Both the position numbers and the translations under genes were made by a program. A DNA stretch of 64,000 bases. Origin: Kitasatospora kifunensis (lineage in GTDB: Bacteria; Actinomycetota; Actinomycetes; Streptomycetales; Streptomycetaceae). The notes under the pieces were generated by a model. It searched no databases and was not told where the DNA came from. It saw only the letters and a list, made by a program, of their open reading frames with translations. This document shows, piece by piece, positions 12,801 through 22,418 of this stretch. The stretch covers positions 186,001 to 250,000 of the forward strand of contig NZ_JACHJV010000001.1 of assembly GCF_014203855.1 (NCBI RefSeq), written 5' to 3'. How positions within the stretch are numbered: position 1 is the first letter of the stretch; every line of letters starts with the position of its first letter.

Positions 12801-15800
12801 CGTCCGTCCGGACGCGCACCGGCAGCGTGTTCATGAACGGCCCGGGCACCCGGTCGGAGCCGGCACCGGCGTTCATCCGCCCGAACAGGACGGTGCCGAA
12901 GACCACATCGTCACGACCGCTGACCGCAGCCAGCACCCGTGCCCACGCCACGTGCATCACCGTCGCCGGGCTGGCCCCCAGCCGACGGGCGACATCGCGC
13001 ACCCGGCCGACAAGTTCGGGAGCGAGCTCCACCTGGGTCTGGACCGCGTCCGTGCCGTCGCCGTGCACGTCGACCAGCCCGAAGGCAGCGGTCGGCTCGG
13101 TCACGTCGCCCAGCAGCTCCGCGAAGTAGCGCCCGTGCGCCGAACGGTCCGCCCCGCCGCGCACCTGCGCCACGAAGTCGCGGAACGGCATCGGCGCCGC
13201 CAACTCCCCGCCGCGACCGGCGAGGAAGGCCCGCAGCTCGCCGAGCATCACCTCAAGCGCGGTGTGGTCCTGCACCATGTGGTGCACCCGCACCAGCGCC
13301 AGCCACCGGTCCGTACCAGGTACGGCCGCGGTCTGGACCTCCAGCAGCGGTGCCCGACCGAGGTCCATGGACAGGCCGCGTAGGGCAACCAACTCGCCGA
13401 CCGGGTCGGCTCCCTGGGGGTCCAGGACGACGGTCTCGACCGGGAGTACGGCCCGGCGCCAGACCACCTGGACGGGCTCGCGCAGCCCCTCCCACACGAT
13501 CGCCGTCCGGTAGATGTCGTGCCGGTCCACAACGCGCTGCAACGCATCGACGAAGCCGTCGAGCCACTTCCGCGAGTCGAACTCCAGGGCCATCGCCATC
13601 ACGTAGGCGTCGTCGCCGCCGTCCGCCAGCAGGTGGTGAACGAGCAGGCCCTCCTGCAGCGGCGCCAGCGGGTAGACATCGGCGATGTTCGCCGCGCCAC
13701 CCTCGACAGTGGCGACGATCCGCTCGACCTCCTCCGCCGAGAGCTCCACCAGGGGCAGCATCTCGGGGGTGATCTCCTGGGCGTCCGCCGGGATCGCGTT
13801 CGCCGGGACCACGACCTGTTCCACACCCGCGACCGACGCCAGACCGGCCACGGTCGGCGTGGCGAAAAGCGCCCGCACCGAGACGGTGACCCCACGCGAC
13901 CGCAGGACCTCCACCAGCCGCACCACCAGCAGCGAGTTGCCGCCAAGCGCGAAGAAGCTGTCGTCCACGCCGACGCTCGCAAGGCCGAGGACCTCGGCGA
14001 AGGCCGCGCAGAGGATCTCCTCACGCACGCTCGACGGCCCACGGCCCGAACCGGACACGTACTCGGGCGCCGGCAGCGCCTTGCGGTCCAGCTTGCCGTT
14101 CACCGACAGCGGCAGCGCCTCCAGCACCACCACCGCCGACGGAACCATGTACTCCGGCAGCCGCTCCGCGACGAACTGGCGTACGGAAGCAGCCAATTGC
14201 CCGTCAGCCTCGGCAGGGACAACGTAGGCGACCAGGCGCTTGTCACCCGCAACGTCCTCGCGGGCAACCACCGCCGCCTGTGCGACCTGCGGGTGCGCGG
14301 CCACGACCACCTGCACCTCGCCAGGCTCGATCCGGAAACCACGGATCTTCACCTGCTCATCCGCACGACCCAGATACTCCACCTGACCACCGGCATTCCA
14401 ACGCGCGATGTCACCCGTGCGATACAGACGCTCGCCCAAACCGAACGGGCTCGCGACGAACCGCTCCGCCGTCAGACCCGCACGCCCCACATACCCACGC
14501 GCCAACTGCACACCAGCCAGGTAGAGCTCACCGCCCACACCCACCGGCACCGGCCGCAGACCCGCATCCAACACATACACCCGGGTGTTGGCGATCGGCG
14601 CACCAATCGGCACCGAACCAGACTCCTGCCCCGGGACACACTGCCACGCCGTGACATCGACGGAGGCCTCCGTCGGCCCGTACAGGTTGTGCAACTCCGC
14701 ACCCGACAGGACCTCGAAGAAACGCCCCTGCACCTCCAACGGCAGCGCCTCACCCGAACACACCACCACCCGCAGACTCACACACCCCATAGCCGCAGGC
14801 TCCCGCAGGAAGACCTCCAGCATCGACGGCACGAAGTGCGCCGTCGTCACCCCCGTCTCCCGCACCAACTCGGCGATGTACCCCGGCTCACGATGCCCAC
14901 CCGGACGAGCCACGACCAGCGCCGCGCCCTCCAGCAGCGGCCAGAAGAACTCCCAGACGGAAACGTCGAACCCGAACGGCGTCTTCTGCAACACCCGATC
15001 CGCAGCCGTCAACCCATACCGCGCCTGCATCCAGGCCAGACGGTTCACAATCCCCGCATGCGGGACCACCACACCCTTCGGACGACCCGTCGACCCCGAC
15101 GTGAAAATGACATACGCCGGGTGCGAGGGCAGCAGACCACGCCCACCCAGCGCACCGCCGTCCAGCTCCGCCAACTCCGCCAGCACCACTGCCTCGTCAA
15201 CCACGACGCGGGCAACACCCGCCGGCAGCACACCCACCAGCGCCTCGCTGGTCAGCACACACACCGCACCCGCCGCCTCCAGCGTGTACCCGATCCGATC
15301 CACCGGATACTCCGGATCCACCGGCAGATACGCACCACCCGCCTTCACCACACCCAACAGCGCCACCACCATCTCAACGCCGCGCTCCATACACACCGCA
15401 ACAACAGACTCCGGGCCAACACCCCGACCCACCAGCAACCGCGCCAGCCGATTCGCCCGCGCATCCAACTCCGCGAACGACACCTCCACACCGTCAAACA
15501 CGACCGCCACAGCCTCAGGAGCAGAAGCAACCCGAGCCTCGAACAACTCCGGCAACGTCGAAGCCACAACCTCGACATCCGTGTCGTTCCACTCCACCAG
15601 CACCCGACGCAGCTCACCCGCCTCAAGCACCTCCACCGAACCCAGCGGCCGATCCTGACCACCGTCGAGCGACTGCTCAGCCGCAGCCACCAGGTTCTCG
15701 GCTGCGGTACGGAACAGCACGGCCACCAGCTGCGGGTCGATCGGGGCCACCGCGTCCACGGTGAGACCGATCGCGTCGCCATCGTCGTCGACCGCGACCG

Positions 15801-18800
15801 ACAGCGGGTAGTTGGTGCGCTCCCGGAAGGACACCAGCTCGACACCGTCGAGAAGAACGGTGGTCTCCCGATTGAGGCCAGTGTTGGGGCGGTAGTTGAG
15901 CATCGAGCTGAAGAGGGGGGTGTCACCCGAAACGCCGCTGGCCTGCTGCGCCAGCGACAGCGGCGCGTGCTCGTGCTCCAGCAGCCCGGCCAGCTGACCG
16001 CGCATCGCGGACACCGCCGCCAGCACACCCGTCTCGTCGACCGGCACTCGCACCGGCAGCGTGTTGATGAACGGCCCCATCACCCGCTCGGCTCCTGCGC
16101 CGGCGTTCATCCGCCCGAACAGGACCGTGCCGAACACCACGTCGTCACGACCGCTGACCGCGGCCAGCACCCGTGCCCACGCCACGTGCATCAGCGTCGC
16201 AGGGCTGGCCCCCAGCCGACGGGCGACCTCGCGCAGCCGACCGGCCAGCTCGGGCTCGAACCCGATCCGCGCCTCGACCGAGTCCATGCCGTCACCGCGC
16301 ACGTCCAACAGCCCGAACGGCGCGGTCGGCTCGGTCACGTCACCCAGCAGCTCGGCGAAGAACCGCTCGTGCTTCCCGCTGTCCACACCGGCGCGCGCCT
16401 GCGCCACGAAGTTCCGGAACGGCAGCGGCGCGGGCAGCCCGCCGCCCTGCCCGGACAGGAAGGCCTGAACCTCCGCGACCAGGACCTCCAGGGCCGTGTG
16501 GTCCTCGATGATGTGGTGCAGACGCAGCAGCGCCAGCCAACGGCCGCTGCCGGGCTCCGCCGCCACGTGCACCTGGATCAGCGGCGCCCGGCCCAGGTCC
16601 ATCGCCAGACCCGCGATCGCGAGCAGCTCACCGACCGGGTCCGCGCCCTGTGGGTCCAGCTCGACGGTCTCAACGGGCAGCACGGCGCGACGCCGCACCA
16701 CCTGGACCGGCTCGCGCAGCCCCTCCCAGACGAACCCGGTACGGAAGATGTCGTGCCGGTCCACCACCTGCTGGAGCGCACCCATGAAGGCGTCCAGCCG
16801 GGCTCGCGAAGCGAATCCCAGCACCGTCGGCGACACATAGGCATCCTCGCCGCCGTCCGCCAGCAGGTGGTGGAAGAGCAGACCCTCCTGCAGCGGGGCG
16901 AGGGGGTAGACGTCGGCGACGTTGGCCGCGCCGCCTTCGACGGTGGCCACGATCCGCTCGACCTCCTCCACCGAGAGGTCGATCAGCGGGAGCATCGCCG
17001 GGGTGATCACTTCGGCGTCCGCCGGGATCGCGTTCGCCGGGACCGCCGTCGGTTCTGCGCCGACGGCAACCGCGAGCCCAGCCACCGTCGGTGTGTCGAA
17101 CAGCGCCCGGACGGAGACCGAGACTCCGCGCTCCCGCAGGACCTCCACCAAGCGGATCGCCAGCAGCGAGTTGCCGCCAAGCGCGAAGAAGTCGTCATCG
17201 ACGCCGACGCTCGCAAGGCCCAGGACCTCGGCGAAGGCCGCGCAGAGGATCTCCTCACGCACACTGGACGGGCCACGGCCCGAACCGGACACGTACTCGG
17301 GTGCCGGCAGCGCCTTGCGGTCCAGCTTGCCGTTCACCGACAACGGCAGCGCCTCCAGCACCACCACCGCCGACGGAACCATGTACTCCGGCAGCCGCTC
17401 CGCAACGAACTGGCGCACCAGCGCCGGCAGGCCCTCAACACCATCAGCAGGAACGACGTAGGCGACCAGGCGCTTGTCACCCGGGGCATCCTCACGGGCG
17501 ACCACCGCCGCCTGCGCCACCTGCGGGTGCGCGGCCACGACCGCCTGCACCTCGCCAGGCTCGATCCGGAAACCACGGATCTTCACCTGCTCATCCGCAC
17601 GACCCAGATACTCCACCTGACCGCCGGCATTCCAACGCGCAATATCACCCGTGCGATACAGACGCTCGCCCGCCGCAAACGGCGAAGCCACGAACCGCTC
17701 CGCCGTCAGACCCGCACGCCCCACATACCCACGCGCCAACTGCACACCCGCCAGATACAACTCGCCGCCCACACCCACCGGCACCGGACGCAGACCCGCA
17801 TCCAGCACATACACCCGGGTATTGGCAATCGGCGCACCAATCGGCACCGACCCGCTCTGCTGCCCCGGGACACACTGCCACGCCGTGACATCCACCGACG
17901 CCTCCGTCGGCCCATACAGGTTGTGCAACTCCGCACCCGGCAGGACCTCGAAGAAACGCCCCTGCACCTCCAACGGCAGCGCCTCACCCGAACACACCAC
18001 CACCCGCAGACTCACACACCCCACAGCCGCAGGCTCGGTCAGGAACGCCTGCAGCATCGACGGCACGAAGTGATTGACCGTCACCCGCTCCCGCTGGATC
18101 AACTCCGCCAGATACCCCGGCTCACGATGCCCACCCGGACGCGCAACAACCAGCGCCGCGCCCTCCAGCAACGGCCAGAAGAACTCCCACACCGACACAT
18201 CGAACCCGAACGGCGTCTTCTGCAACACCCGATCCGCAGCCGTCAACCCATACCGCGCCTGCATCCAGGCCAGACGGTTCACAATCCCCGCATGCGGGAC
18301 CACCACACCCTTCGGACGACCCGTCGACCCCGACGTGAAAATGACATACGCCGGGTTCGACGGCGACAGCACCCGACCAGACAGAACCGAACCCTCCAGC
18401 GCGGCCAGCGCCTCAACCGTCCCACGCTCGTCCACCACGATGCGATCAACACCCGCCGGCAGCACACCCGCCAGCGCCCCGCTGGTCAGCACACACACCG
18501 CACCCGCCGCCTCCAGCGTGTACCCGATCCGATCCACCGGATACTCCGGATCCACCGGCAGATACGCACCACCAGCCTTCACCACACCCAACAGCGCCAC
18601 CACCAACTCAACACCGCGCTCCATACACACCGCAACAACAGACTCCGGACCAACCCCCCAACCCACCAACAACCGCGCCAGACGATTCGCCCGCGCATCC
18701 AACTCCCCGAACGACACCTCAACACCATCAAACACCACCGCCACAGCCTCAGGAGCAGAAGCAACCCGAGCCTCGAACAACTCCGGCAACGTACCCACCG

Positions 18801-20175
18801 GCACCTCAACAGCAGTGTCGTTCCACTCCACCAACAACTGCCGACGCTCATCCGCGTCCAAGAGCTCGGCATGGCCGACCGCCTCGGTCGGCGAGGTGGT
18901 GGCAAGCCAGTTGACGACGTTCATGAAACGCCGCGAGACATCACTTGCTGACGCCTCGTCATGAATCTCCGAATTGGCATCGACGTTGATCTGCAGCCCG
19001 TGCCGGTCGTAGATGTCGATCCGGAGGTCGTCGACGGGTCCGGTCGAGAGGTTGTGCGCGGTGGTGGGGAAGTCACCGAACTTCAGGTCGTAGCCGAAGG
19101 ACATGACGTTGATGTGCACGCCGCAGAGGCTGCTGTGGACGCGATTCAGATCGCGGAGCATGTCCTCGTGGCGGTAGCGCTGGTGCCGCAGGCCGTCCCG
19201 GACGGCCCGGGAGGTCTGGCGGACGAGCTCCGCGACGGAGGTCTCGGGGCCGATCGTCAGGCGGATCGGGAGGAGGTTGGAGGTCATGCCGGGAATCGCG
19301 AGCTCTCGTTGCCCCGAACGGGCGCGCACCGGAAGGCCGATGACGACATCGCGCTTTCCGGTGACTCGGTGCTCGTACACGGCTGCGGCGGTGATCAGCA
19401 GTCCGGCGAGGCTGGTCTTCAGGCGCCGTGCGGCCGACTTCAGGTCGGCGGCCTGCTCGGCACCGACGGCGTCGGTGTAGCGGACGGGTGCGTGCTGGGC
19501 GCGCCGGCCCCGGTTCGCCTCGCCGCCCTCTGCCTCCGGGAGGTCGGAGAGGACGTCGAGCCAGTACTGCCGGTCCTTCTCGATGGCCTCGGAGGCCCGG
19601 TACTCACGGTCCGCGTCCATCAGGACGGACACCGGCTCCAGTGCTCCGGCTTCGAGGGCCCCGGCTTCGAGGGAATGACCCTCCAACAGCGCGGTGAAGA
19701 TCTCGGCGCCACGGGTGGCGAGCGCCATGCCGCCCTGGCCGTCCATGGCGAGGTGGTGGACACGCTGGTACCAGAAGAAGAGGTCCTGCCGGACCTTGAT
19801 GACGGCCGTGGCAGAGAGCGGCCCGCCGCCTGCGAGGTCCACCGGCTGGCGCACGTCCGTGCGCATCCACTCCTCGGCGGCCGCACGCGGGTCGGCCTCG
19901 GCGCTGACATCGATCGCCAGGACCGGGTAGTCGCGCAAGTCGTGGATGTACTGCCGCGGGGTTCCGTCGATCACGCGGACGCGCAGGCGCAGGCTCTCGG
20001 CCTCTTCCAGCCTGCGTCGCACGGTCTGAACGAGCAGCTCCTGGTCCAGTGCACCAGGGATTTCCAGGTACTCGGCGATGCTGAAGCCCCGGTTGTCGGG
20101 CGCAAGCTGCTGGGCGTACCAGATGGCGAGCTGGCCGGCCATCAGTTCCCGGAGTTCACCCTCAGACGTAGCCAT
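1..20175 (-). CDS. Giant non-ribosomal peptide synthetase, 6 complete modules plus part of a seventh (3' end outside window)
   Basis: One minus-strand frame runs from ATG at 20173-20175 to the left edge without a stop (6,725 codons). I checked the frame at all six carrier-domain motifs (DD(F/S)FA.GG(N/H)S) and it is the same throughout. Domain order from the N-terminus is C-A-T repeated six times, then a truncated C domain. Pocket residues suggest Ser, Ser, Ser, unknown, Asn, unknown. Condensation domains 2-5 start with YPLAP(L/M)QEG...HHLLADGG(E/D)D and have HH..(Q/E)DHTA, resembling dual condensation/epimerisation domains. Domains 6 and 7 have [14 protein letters not shown] and HHIAGDGWS, typical of LCL domains. 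No stand-alone epimerisation or thioesterase domain is visible. It acts in the cytoplasm with the MbtH-like partner encoded just upstream. The final product and the remaining modules lie outside the window. Confidence 0.96.
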   Translation of the reverse strand, partial: MATSEGELRELMAGQLAIWYAQQLAPDNRGFSIAEYLEIPGALDQELLVQTVRRRLEEAESLRLRVRVIDGTPRQYIHDLRDYPVLAIDVSAEADPRAAAEEWMRTDVRQPVDLAGGGPLSATAVIKVRQDLFFWYQRVHHLAMDGQGGMALATRGAEIFTALLEGHSLEAGALEAGALEPVSVLMDADREYRASEAIEKDRQYWLDVLSDLPEAEGGEANRGRRAQHAPVRYTDAVGAEQAADLKSAARRLKTSLAGLLITAAAVYEHRVTGKRDVVIGLPVRARSGQRELAIPGMTSNLLPIRLTIGPETSVAELVRQTSRAVRDGLRHQRYRHEDMLRDLNRVHSSLCGVHINVMSFGYDLKFGDFPTTAHNLSTGPVDDLRIDIYDRHGLQINVDANSEIHDEASASDVSRRFMNVVNWLATTSPTEAVGHAELLDADERRQLLVEWNDTAVEVPVGTLPELFEARVASAPEAVAVVFDGVEVSFGELDARANRLARLLVGWGVGPESVVAVCMERGVELVVALLGVVKAGGAYLPVDPEYPVDRIGYTLEAAGAVCVLTSGALAGVLPAGVDRIVVDERGTVEALAALEGSVLSGRVLSPSNPAYVIFTSGSTGRPKGVVVPHAGIVNRLAWMQARYGLTAADRVLQKTPFGFDVSVWEFFWPLLEGAALVVARPGGHREPGYLAELIQRERVTVNHFVPSMLQAFLTEPAAVGCVSLRVVVCSGEALPLEVQGRFFEVLPGAELHNLYGPTEASVDVTAWQCVPGQQSGSVPIGAPIANTRVYVLDAGLRPVPVGVGGELYLAGVQLARGYVGRAGLTAERFVASPFAAGERLYRTGDIARWNAGGQVEYLGRADEQVKIRGFRIEPGEVQAVVAAHPQVAQAAVVAREDAPGDKRLVAYVVPADGVEGLPALVRQFVAERLPEYMVPSAVVVLEALPLSVNGKLDRKALPAPEYVSGSGRGPSSVREEILCAAFAEVLGLASVGVDDDFFALGGNSLLAIRLVEVLRERGVSVSVRALFDTPTVAGLAVAVGAEPTAVPANAIPADAEVITPAMLPLIDLSVEEVERIVATVEGGAANVADVYPLAPLQEGLLFHHLLADGGEDAYVSPTVLGFASRARLDAFMGALQQVVDRHDIFRTGFVWEGLREPVQVVRRRAVLPVETVELDPQGADPVGELLAIAGLAMDLGRAPLIQVHVAAEPGSGRWLALLRLHHIIEDHTALEVLVAEVQAFLSGQGGGLPAPLPFRNFVAQARAGVDSGKHERFFAELLGDVTEPTAPFGLLDVRGDGMDSVEARIGFEPELAGRLREVARRLGASPATLMHVAWARVLAAVSGRDDVVFGTVLFGRMNAGAGAERVMGPFINTLPVRVPVDETGVLAAVSAMRGQLAGLLEHEHAPLSLAQQASGVSGDTPLFSSMLNYRPNTGLNRETTVLLDGVELVSFRERTNYPLSVAVDDDGDAIGLTVDAVAPIDPQLVAVLFRTAAENLVAAAEQSLDGGQDRPLGSVEVLEAGELRRVLVEWNDTDVEVVASTLPELFEARVASAPEAVAVVFDGVEVSFAELDARANRLARLLVGRGVGPESVVAVCMERGVEMVVALLGVVKAGGAYLPVDPEYPVDRIGYTLEAAGAVCVLTSEALVGVLPAGVARVVVDEAVVLAELAELDGGALGGRGLLPSHPAYVIFTSGSTGRPKGVVVPHAGIVNRLAWMQARYGLTAADRVLQKTPFGFDVSVWEFFWPLLEGAALVVARPGGHREPGYIAELVRETGVTTAHFVPSMLEVFLREPAAMGCVSLRVVVCSGEALPLEVQGRFFEVLSGAELHNLYGPTEASVDVTAWQCVPGQESGSVPIGAPIANTRVYVLDAGLRPVPVGVGGELYLAGVQLARGYVGRAGLTAERFVASPFGLGERLYRTGDIARWNAGGQVEYLGRADEQVKIRGFRIEPGEVQVVVAAHPQVAQAAVVAREDVAGDKRLVAYVVPAEADGQLAASVRQFVAERLPEYMVPSAVVVLEALPLSVNGKLDRKALPAPEYVSGSGRGPSSVREEILCAAFAEVLGLASVGVDDSFFALGGNSLLVVRLVEVLRSRGVTVSVRALFATPTVAGLASVAGVEQVVVPANAIPADAQEITPEMLPLVELSAEEVERIVATVEGGAANIADVYPLAPLQEGLLVHHLLADGGDDAYVMAMALEFDSRKWLDGFVDALQRVVDRHDIYRTAIVWEGLREPVQVVWRRAVLPVETVVLDPQGADPVGELVALRGLSMDLGRAPLLEVQTAAVPGTDRWLALVRVHHMVQDHTALEVMLGELRAFLAGRGGELAAPMPFRDFVAQVRGGADRSAHGRYFAELLGDVTEPTAAFGLVDVHGDGTDAVQTQVELAPELVGRVRDVARRLGASPATVMHVAWARVLAAVSGRDDVVFGTVLFGRMNAGAGSDRVPGPFMNTLPVRVRTDELGVLTAVSAMRGQLAELLEHEHAPLAVAQGASGVSSETPLFTSLFNYRHNTGHGIEESWGVEGVRTLLTHDRTNYPLSVAVDDDGHGIGLAVDAVAPIDGHLVAALVSTAAESLVGALEAALAAGSDLPLSAVDVLGEAERRQLLVEWNDTAVEVPVGTLPELFEARVASAPEAVAVVFDGVEVSFGELDARANRLARLLVGRGVGPESVVAVCMERGVEMVVALLGVVKAGGAYLPVDPEYPVDRIGYTLEAAGAVCVLTSEALVGVLPAGVARVVVDEPGTVEALAALEGSVLSGRVLSPSHPAYVIFTSGSTGRPKGVVVPHAGIVNRLAWMQARYGLTAADRVLQKTPFGFDVSVWEFFWPLLEGAALVVARPGGHREPGYIAELVRETGVTTAHFVPSMLEVFLREPAAVGCTSLRVVVCSGEALPLEVQGRFFEVLPGAELHNLYGPTEASVDVTAWQCVPGQESGSVPIGAPIANTRVYVLDAGLRPVPVGVGGELYLAGVQLARGYVGRTGLTAERFVASPFGLGERLYRTGDIARWNAGGQVEYLGRADEQVKIRGFRIEPGEVQVVVAAHPQVAQAAVVAREDVAGDKRLVAYVVPAEADGQLAASVRQFVAERLPEYMVPSAVVVLEALPLSVNGKLDRKALPAPEYVSGSGRGPSSVREEILCAAFAEVLGVQGVGVDDSFFAFGGNSLLVVRLVEVLRSRGVTVSVRALFATPTVAGLAAVAGAEQVVVPANAIPADAQEITPEMLPLIDLSAAEVARIVTTVEGGAANVADVYPLAPLQEGLHFHHLLADGGEDAYVLPSVLEFDSRARLDAFVDALQRVVDRHDILRTAIVWEGLREPVQVVWRHAALPVETVVLDPQGTDPVGELVALGGLSMDLGRAPLLGLHVAAEPGTGRWLALVRAHHMIQDHTALEVVLGEVQAFLAGRGGELAEALPFRDFVAQARAGMGSGEHERFFAELLGDVTEPTAPFGLLDVRGDGWDSVEAQVEFAPELSGRVRDVARRLGASPATLMHLAWARMLAAVSGRDDVVFGTVLFGRMNAGAGSDRVPGPFMNTLPVRVRTDELGVLTAVSAMRGQLAELLEHEHAPLSLAQQASGVSGDTPLFTSLLNYRHNSEKVVDERRDGVMEGIRLVFTEERTNFPLSVAVDDDGDGFGLAVYAVAPVDPQAVGALLRATAENLVGVLEGALDGGPDVPLSAVEVLGEAERRRVLVEWNDTAVEVASVTVPELFEAQVARTPDAVAVACDGIEVSYAELDARANRLARYLVGQGVGPESMVAVCLERGVDLMVALLGVLKAGGAYLPVDPAYPAERITYMFEDAAPVAALVTSGTAGVVPRSATGVVVLDSPAVVEALAGRSAQGPSADDRSAAVLPGHPAYAIYTSGSTGRPKGVVVPHAAFANTVAALARFGAGPGSKVAQFASVSFDNFCLEWSLALTYGATLTVVPASRRLGRELAGFFVEQGVTHATLPPAVLASMEPGSIGADVVLEVGGEACSPELVERWSAGRVMFNTYGPTETTVDATVWRCRPGSDEVSIGVPIGNARAYVLDESLSPVPVGVAGELYIAGAGLARGYLRRAGLTAERFVACPFGGVGNGPLLPGGGQGGRMYRTGDVVRWSADGQLVFAGRVDEQVKVRGFRIELGEVQAVVAAHPQVAQAAVIAREDVAGDKRLVAYVVCADGGEVQPTSVLGFTAERLPAHMVPSAVVVLDALPLSVNGKLDRKALPAPEYAAGTGRGPANVREEILCAAFAEVLGLDTVGVDDDFFELGGNSLLVVRLVEVLRLHGVSVSVRALFDAPTVAGLAAVAGAEQVAVPANAIPADAREITPDMLPLVELSAAEVERIVATVEGGAANVADVYPLAPMQEGMLFHHLLADGGEDAYVLPLVLEFDTRARMDAFLGALQQVVDRHDIFRTSVVWEGLREPVQVVWRKAVLPVQEVQLDPQGADPVGELAALGGMSMDLGRAPLLAAQVAAEPGTGRWLALLLMHHMAQDHTATDVVVEEVRAFLDGRSAELPQPLPFRDFVVQARSGVARSEHERYFAQLLGDVTEPTAPFGLVDVRGDGAGQVRADLSFSPQLNRRVREVSRRLGSSPATVLHVAWARMLAAVSGRGDVVFGTVLFGRMNAGAGADRTPGPYINTLPVRMRVDELGVAEAVSAMRGQLAELLEHEHASLALAQQASGVAGDTPLFTSLFNYRHNTDQPSGQDLGGALQGMRVVYGQERNNYPLTVSVDDSGNGLGLAVDAVAPIDPQAVGALLRTATENLLAVLEQVLDGGPDAPLSSVLVLDEAERRRVVTEWNDTAVPVSGVLVPGLFEAQVARTPGAVAVVDGGVEVSFAELDERANRLARLLVGLGVGPESVVGLCLPRGVDAVVAMLACWKAGGAYLPVDPEYPVERIAFTLADADVACVLTAAVLRGRVAGFEGAVVVLDEAVTVAELAAFDGAVLPGRGLVAGHPAYVIYTSGSTGRPKGVAVTHGGLANYVVWAVGAYGMAAGGGAPLHTSLAFDLTVTSVLVPLVSGSAVVASAAGGAEGLAEVVRAAGGFGLMKVVPGHLPLLSELLSDEEAAGSVRTVVVGGEALQGADVRAWLERVPGSVVVNEYGPTETVVGCCVFEVSAGQEVGESVPIGRPIANTRLYVLDSSLSPVPVGVAGELYIAGAGLARGYVRRPAATAERFVASPFEPGARMYRSGDVARWNADGQLEYLGRADEQVKVRGFRIEPAEVASVLSGHPQLAQAAVIAREDSPGDVRLVAYVVPTEGADGSELATSVREFAESLLPQYMVPSAVVVLEALPLTVNGKLDRKALPAPEYTVSGAGRGPATVQEEILCSVFAQVLGLEKVGVDDDFFALGGHSLLATRLVSRIRVVLGVEVPLRLLFQAPTVAALADRLARTGAARVALTAGERPERVPLSFAQRRLWFIGQLEGPSATYSNPMALRLSGDVDREALGAALRDVIGRHEVLRTVFPMADGEPYQHVVALDELAWELAAVDLDRADLDQAVAEAAGYAFDLSSEVPIRASLFSVAADEHVLVVTVHHIAGDGWSLGPLAEDVSTAYAARCEGRAPEWEPLPVQYADYALWQRELLGDERDPQSMLSRQVAYWREVLAGAPEELELPVDRPRPAVASHGGHRAEVEIPAEVHARLVELARAEGVTTFMVLQAALAVLLSRLGAGTDIPIGSPIAGRTDEALDDLVGFFINTLVIRTDLSGDPTFSEVLGRVREAGLSAFGHQDVPFERLVEELSPSRSMARHALFQVMLTLQNNAEAVLDLPGIGVEALPAGESAAKFDLDVIVGEEFDANGAPAGVRGSVTAASDLFDPVTAERLAGSFARVLGLLVARPWVRVGVVEVVGEVERRQLLVEWNDTAAEVVVGTVPGLFEAQVARDPGAVAVVADGVEVSYGELDERANRLARYLVGRGVGPESVVAVCLERGVELMVALLGVLKAGGAYLPVDPAYPVERIGYMVEDAGPVVVLASSVTASAVPAGVSVVVLDAPGVVEALAVVEGGVPVGVGLLPVHPAYVIYTSGSTGRPKGVVVSHRGVASLVAGHVRYLGVGSGCRVGQFASASFDTFGWEWFMALLSGAALVVVPGERRLGEALPRFLAEQGVTHVTLPPAVLATLDEGSIDRGVVLVVAGEACPPEVMARWARGRVMFNSYGPTETTVDATLWRCDPESGVVAIGSPVVNTRVFVLDGSLEPVPVGVAGELYVSGVGLARGYLGRAGLTAERFVADPFGGVGERLYRTGDRARWTADGRLVFAGRADDQVKIRGFRIEPGEVANVVAGHARVAQAVVVAREDEPGEVRLVAYVVPVVGAEWAGLAGAVVELAAERLPDYMVPSAVVLLDELPLTVNKKLDRKALPAPDFGVGTQVGRGPANLREEILCTVFAQVLGVESVGVDDDFFALGGHSLLAVRLASRVRAVLGVELEIRQLFDAPTVAALAAALAGETTARVALVAGERPERVPLSFAQRRLWFIGQLDGPSATYNIPVVLRLSGRVDREALGAAMRDVIGRHEVLRTIFATADGEPYQRILAVHETAWDLQVRAVAAAELAGAVDEATGHVFDLSAELPIRAWLFETGRAEHTLVMTVHHIAGDGWSMGPLARDVSAAYAARCAGRGPQWAPLPVQYADYALWQRELLGGEKDPDSVMSRQVAHWRKVLDGAPEELTLPVDRPRPAVASYRGHTVPLEVPAQVHAQLVKVARAEGVTMFMVLQAALAVLLSRLGAGTDIPIGSANAGRTDEAVDDLVG
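920..4060 (-). other. NRPS module 6: C (about 2790-4060), A (about 1170-2680), T (about 920-1130); residue unknown
   Basis: The condensation domain is LCL type ([27 protein letters not shown]). In the adenylation domain I read the pocket as D-T-W-T-V-A-S-V-D plus the invariant Lys, from the [21 protein letters not shown] and [12 protein letters not shown] segments. This is not a standard code I can match; it loosely resembles aromatic (Phe/Trp-like) pockets. The carrier motif is [17 protein letters not shown]. The A-domain DNA is less GC-rich at third positions in places (many CCACC/CACC runs) than module 7. Confidence 0.82.
4080..7205 (-). other. NRPS module 5: dual-type C (about 5880-7205), A predicted Asn (about 4340-5850), T (about 4080-4290)
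   Basis: The adenylation pocket read by eye is D-L-T-K-V-G-E-V-G-K, from [21 protein letters not shown] and [12 protein letters not shown]. This matches the known Asn signature DLTKLGEVGK closely. The condensation domain has an [10 protein letters not shown] start and HHMAQDHTA, so it may epimerise residue 4 before condensation. Because the next condensation domain (module 6) is LCL type, Asn is predicted to stay L. The nearby Asp/Asn-type hydroxylase gene at 22419 could act on this residue. Confidence 0.85.
7360..10465 (-). other. NRPS module 4: dual-type C (about 9160-10465), A of unknown specificity (about 7590-9100), T (about 7360-7560)
   Basis: The adenylation pocket reads D-N-L-T-E-G-T-V-D-K, from [24 protein letters not shown] and [13 protein letters not shown] cannot match this to a known code. 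The acidic residue at the 299 position could point to a basic or polar substrate, but this is a guess. The condensation domain again carries [10 protein letters not shown] and HHMIQDHTA. The carrier motif is [11 protein letters not shown]. Confidence 0.82.
10620..13700 (-). other. NRPS module 3: dual-type C (about 12390-13700), A predicted Ser (about 10830-12330), T (about 10620-10800)
   Basis: The pocket residues read D-V-W-H-V-S-L-V-D-K, close to the known Ser code DVWHLSLIDK. The condensation domain begins [20 protein letters not shown] and continues DD, giving an exact match to the HH(I/L)xxxxGD signature described for dual condensation/epimerisation domains, followed by HHMVQDHTA. The carrier motif reads [11 protein letters not shown], with Ser for Asp at the third position. 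Confidence 0.87.
10800..18830. repeat. Three near-identical NRPS adenylation-domain blocks spaced 3,234 bp apart
   Basis: The segments near 10800-12410, 14034-15560 and 17270-18830 are almost the same over long stretches. Equivalent points recur at exactly 3,234 bp (1,078 codons), for example the core before the A10 motif at 10866, 14100 and 17334. The condensation domains of modules 3 and 4 also align at this offset (12662 against 9428). This shows recent duplication or gene conversion of serine modules. It is also a place where an assembly could collapse or expand. Confidence 0.88.
13850..16990 (-). other. NRPS module 2: dual-type C (about 15620-16990), A predicted Ser (about 14070-15570), T (about 13850-14040)
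   Basis: The pocket is D-V-W-H-V-S-L-V-D-K (Ser), and the adenylation domain is nearly identical at DNA level to those of modules 1 and 3. The condensation domain has [10 protein letters not shown] and HHIIEDHTA. It is predicted to epimerise and accept the Ser loaded by module 1. The carrier motif is [11 protein letters not shown]. Confidence 0.87.
17090..20139 (-). other. NRPS module 1: N-terminal C (about 18870-20139), A predicted Ser (about 17300-18800), T (about 17090-17280)
   Basis: The protein opens with a condensation domain rather than an adenylation domain: [17 protein letters not shown] near the start, and HHLAMDGQG as the catalytic motif. This opening resembles the EntF-type (aryl- or acyl-accepting) condensation domain more than the internal ones, so the first Ser is probably acylated or coupled to a donor from another protein. 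The pocket D-V-W-H-V-S-L-V-D-K predicts Ser. The carrier motif is [11 protein letters not shown]. Confidence 0.85.
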
Positions 20176-20290
20176 GACCCGCACACTCCAATCGGTTTCG
20201 ATTCATCGACTGGAACAGCAGGGGCCCGCCGCCATCAGGGCATGCCGGATTACTGCCCAGCTCTCTTGAACAGCGTTGTGACCTGGTGGT

Positions 20291-20384
20291 TCGCACGTAC
20301 ACGTTCAGACGTCCATGCCTTCGGACGTCCACGCGTTCACACGTCCGCGCGCTCAGACGTCCGCGCGCTCAGACGTTCAAAACT
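20291..20384. repeat. 16-bp tandem repeat in the NRPS upstream region
   Basis: Units of the form TCAGACGTCCGCGCGC start at 20305, 20321, 20337, 20353 and 20369, with a degenerate 14-base unit before them at 20291. They fill part of the 290-base gap between the mbtH-like stop and the NRPS start. A role as activator binding sites is possible because SARP-type regulators bind direct repeats, but a 16-bp period is not the usual SARP spacing. Confidence 0.8.
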
Positions 20385-20420
20385 CTGGTGACCCGTTCCG
20401 TCGGGTCGTAGAATCAGCGC

Positions 20421-20457
20421 TCACCGGAGCGCCGGCCCCTTGCCGACGCTCCGGTGA
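20421..20457 (-). terminator. Hairpin between the mbtH-like gene and the NRPS gene
   Basis: The 11-base arms TCACCGGAGCG (20421-20431) and CGCTCCGGTGA (20447-20457) flank a 15-base loop, ten bases past the mbtH-like stop. There is no U-tract. It could terminate or attenuate the mbtH transcript, which would make the NRPS dependent on its own promoter in 20176-20400. Confidence 0.6.
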
Positions 20458-20466
20458 CAGTCCGCG

Positions 20467-20679
20467 CTACTTCGCCGCCATGGCCTCGATGAGGCTCTTG
20501 GGGCGCATGTCGGTCCAGGACTTCTCGATGTAGTCAAGGCATTCCTGGCGTCCGGCCTCACCGAAAACCGACGTCCAGCCCTCGGGTACGTCGACGAAGA
20601 CCGGCCAGAGCGAGTGCTGACCCTCCTCATTGACCAGGACCAGGTAGTTGGCGTCGGGGTCGTCGAACGGATTCGTCAT
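20467..20679 (-). CDS. MbtH-like NRPS accessory protein
   Basis: This is a 70-residue protein with the full MbtH pattern: an NPFDD start, a [17 protein letters not shown] core, VPEGW, and a WTDMRP end. MbtH-like proteins bind NRPS adenylation domains and are often needed for their folding and activity. The ATG at 20679 is preceded by AAAGGA. It is transcribed in the same direction as the NRPS, which begins 291 bases downstream, so it is the likely partner of that synthetase. The length is normal for the family. Confidence 0.95.
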   Translation of the reverse strand: MTNPFDDPDANYLVLVNEEGQHSLWPVFVDVPEGWTSVFGEAGRQECLDYIEKSWTDMRPKSLIEAMAAK

Positions 20680-21029
20680 CGCGCTGTCCTTTTCTCTGGT
20701 TAATGGCTCGGACGCATCGGCAGTGGGTGGCGGTGCACCGAAAGCCCTTACGCCTTGCGCCACTACGCCCACTTCGCGGGCACCGCGGCTCCGCAGCAAT
20801 CCACTATGGCTCAGGGCCGCGCAGTCGATCAACGAGTTCAACTGCCGCCGTGGCGTCAGTTGAACACCCTCCACCGCTGCACACCCACCACCGCACGGCA
20901 ACGGGGGTGCGGGGTGCGTACCTTGACGACCTGTGGCGCACCGTGCCACCGTGACAGGCAAATCCACGGAATACAATCTGCGCGCCCATAAGAAAAGCGA
21001 ATTGGGCTCGAAACCTGTGAGGCATCCGC
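20680..21029. promoter_or_regulatory. Divergent promoter region with an inverted repeat (20836-20865)
   Basis: The 350-base gap separates the mbtH-like gene (minus) from the P450 (plus). It contains GTTCAACTG at 20836-20844 and its exact complement CAGTTGAAC at 20857-20865, 12 bases apart. The same 9-base pair occurs upstream of the CmlA-like gene (30943 and 30963). I infer a shared operator of the cluster; no other genes are seen in this gap. Confidence 0.6.
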
Positions 21030-22241
21030 ATGCACAGTGACATGCACAGCGAGTCGGCTGAGCAGCCGCCGCAAATCAATCTGGTGGACCCCAAGCTCTA
21101 CTCGCATGGCGATCCGTTTGTACAGTGGCGCTGGCTGCGTGCCAACGAGCCCGTGTACTGGCATCCGCCGACGGAGCTGCCGGGATTCTGGGCGCTCACC
21201 AGGTACGAGGACATTCGCACCGCGTACCGCGACTCCGAGACCTTCAGTTCGGCCCAGGGAATTCTGCTCCGGCCCGCCGAGCATGGCGCCGACCCCGGCG
21301 GCGGCCGCACCCTGGCGCTGACCGACGCGCCCCGGCACAAGCAGCTCCGCGGGCTGGTCGACGGCTGGTTCGCCGTCCGGTCGGTGCGCGCCCTTGAGGC
21401 GGAGATGCAGGATGTCGCGAAGAGTGTGATCGACCAGGCTCTGGAGCGTGGCAGCTGCGACTTCGTGGCGGACATCGCCGCCCGGATCCCGCTGTACGTG
21501 ATCTGCAAGATGATGGGCGTCCCGAAGTCCGACTGGGAGCGCCTCTACACGCTGACCAGTCAGGCGTTCGGCGCCGGCGACCCGGCCACCCGCAGGTTCG
21601 CCCACCTGGACATCCTCGGGTACTTCGAGGAGCTTGCGGCGGACAAGGCCGAGGAGCCGGGCGACGACCTGGTCAGCGTGCTGGCGACGGCCGGCATCGA
21701 CGGTGAGCCGCTCGACCCCGAGGACGTCATCCTCAACTGCAACAACCTGCTCGTCGGCGGTACCGAGAACACCCGGATCGCGGCGTCCGGCGGCATGCTC
21801 GCGCTCCTTGAACACCCCGAGCAGTGGCAGCGTTTGACCGACGAACCCGCGCTCCTGCCGACGGCGGTCGACGAGATCCTGCGCTGGACGTCCACCGCCA
21901 CGCACATCATGCGCACCGCGGTACGACCCGCCGAGATCCACGGCCGCAGCATCGCGGTCGGCGACCGGGTCACCTTCTGGCTCCCCTCCGCCAACCGCGA
22001 CGAGACGGTCTTCGACAACCCCGACCGCTTCGACATCGGCCGGCAGCCGAACCGGCACCTGGCCCTGGGCTTCGGCGAGCACTTCTGCGTGGGCAGCATG
22101 CTCGCCAAGGTCGAACTGCGCCTTCTCTACGGCGAGTTGCTGAACCGCTCGATCCGCATCGAACTCGACGGTGAGACCACGCTGCTGGATTCGATCGTCG
22201 TCAACGGACCGGAGCGGATGCCGGTCAGGTTGACGGCCTGA
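21030..22241 (+). CDS. Cytochrome P450
   Basis: This is a soluble bacterial P450 of 403 residues. The I-helix motif is GGTENT, the K-helix ExxR is EILR, and the haem-binding loop is [11 protein letters not shown] with the proximal Cys. The start ATG has TGAGG seven bases upstream. It lies first in a short plus-strand unit with the Asp/Asn-type hydroxylase and diverges from the mbtH-like/NRPS genes, so it probably tailors the peptide or a carrier-bound amino acid, for instance by hydroxylation. The sequence does not tell whether it is a hydroxylase or an aryl cross-linker; the single copy argues against a full glycopeptide-like cross-linking set within the window. Confidence 0.93.
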   Translation: MHSDMHSESAEQPPQINLVDPKLYSHGDPFVQWRWLRANEPVYWHPPTELPGFWALTRYEDIRTAYRDSETFSSAQGILLRPAEHGADPGGGRTLALTDAPRHKQLRGLVDGWFAVRSVRALEAEMQDVAKSVIDQALERGSCDFVADIAARIPLYVICKMMGVPKSDWERLYTLTSQAFGAGDPATRRFAHLDILGYFEELAADKAEEPGDDLVSVLATAGIDGEPLDPEDVILNCNNLLVGGTENTRIAASGGMLALLEHPEQWQRLTDEPALLPTAVDEILRWTSTATHIMRTAVRPAEIHGRSIAVGDRVTFWLPSANRDETVFDNPDRFDIGRQPNRHLALGFGEHFCVGSMLAKVELRLLYGELLNRSIRIELDGETTLLDSIVVNGPERMPVRLTA

Positions 22242-22289
22242 CCCGCACCACACGGCCCATCCCACACGCCCCCCGCACCACACGGCCGG

Positions 22290-22372
22290 CTTCTCAGCAC
22301 GGCCCACGCCGCGCACGGCCCACTCCGCACGGCCCACGCTGCACGGCCCACGCTGCACGGCCCGCACGGCTC
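22290..22372. repeat. Imperfect 14-bp tandem repeat (GCACGGCCCACGCT type) between P450 and hydroxylase
   Basis: The 177-base gap after the P450 stop is a chain of CACGGCC-containing units. The best copies, GCACGGCCCACGCT, run in tandem near 22328-22362. No gene is seen. Its role is unknown; it may simply be expanded low-complexity sequence. Confidence 0.65.
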
Positions 22373-22418
22373 GCTCCCCGTACTGTTCCCTCCCACCGGA
22401 AAGCATTGGCGAAAAAGC

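Noticed and set aside
4558..18951. Very long open frames on the plus strand opposite the NRPS
   Set aside because: Their translations are dominated by His, Arg, Gln and Pro with no domain, as expected for the antisense frame of high-GC NRPS DNA. The minus strand gives continuous C-A-T domains.
20291..20384. CRISPR array
   Set aside because: The 16-bp units are directly adjacent without unique spacers, and no cas genes are present. The same holds for the other tandem arrays.
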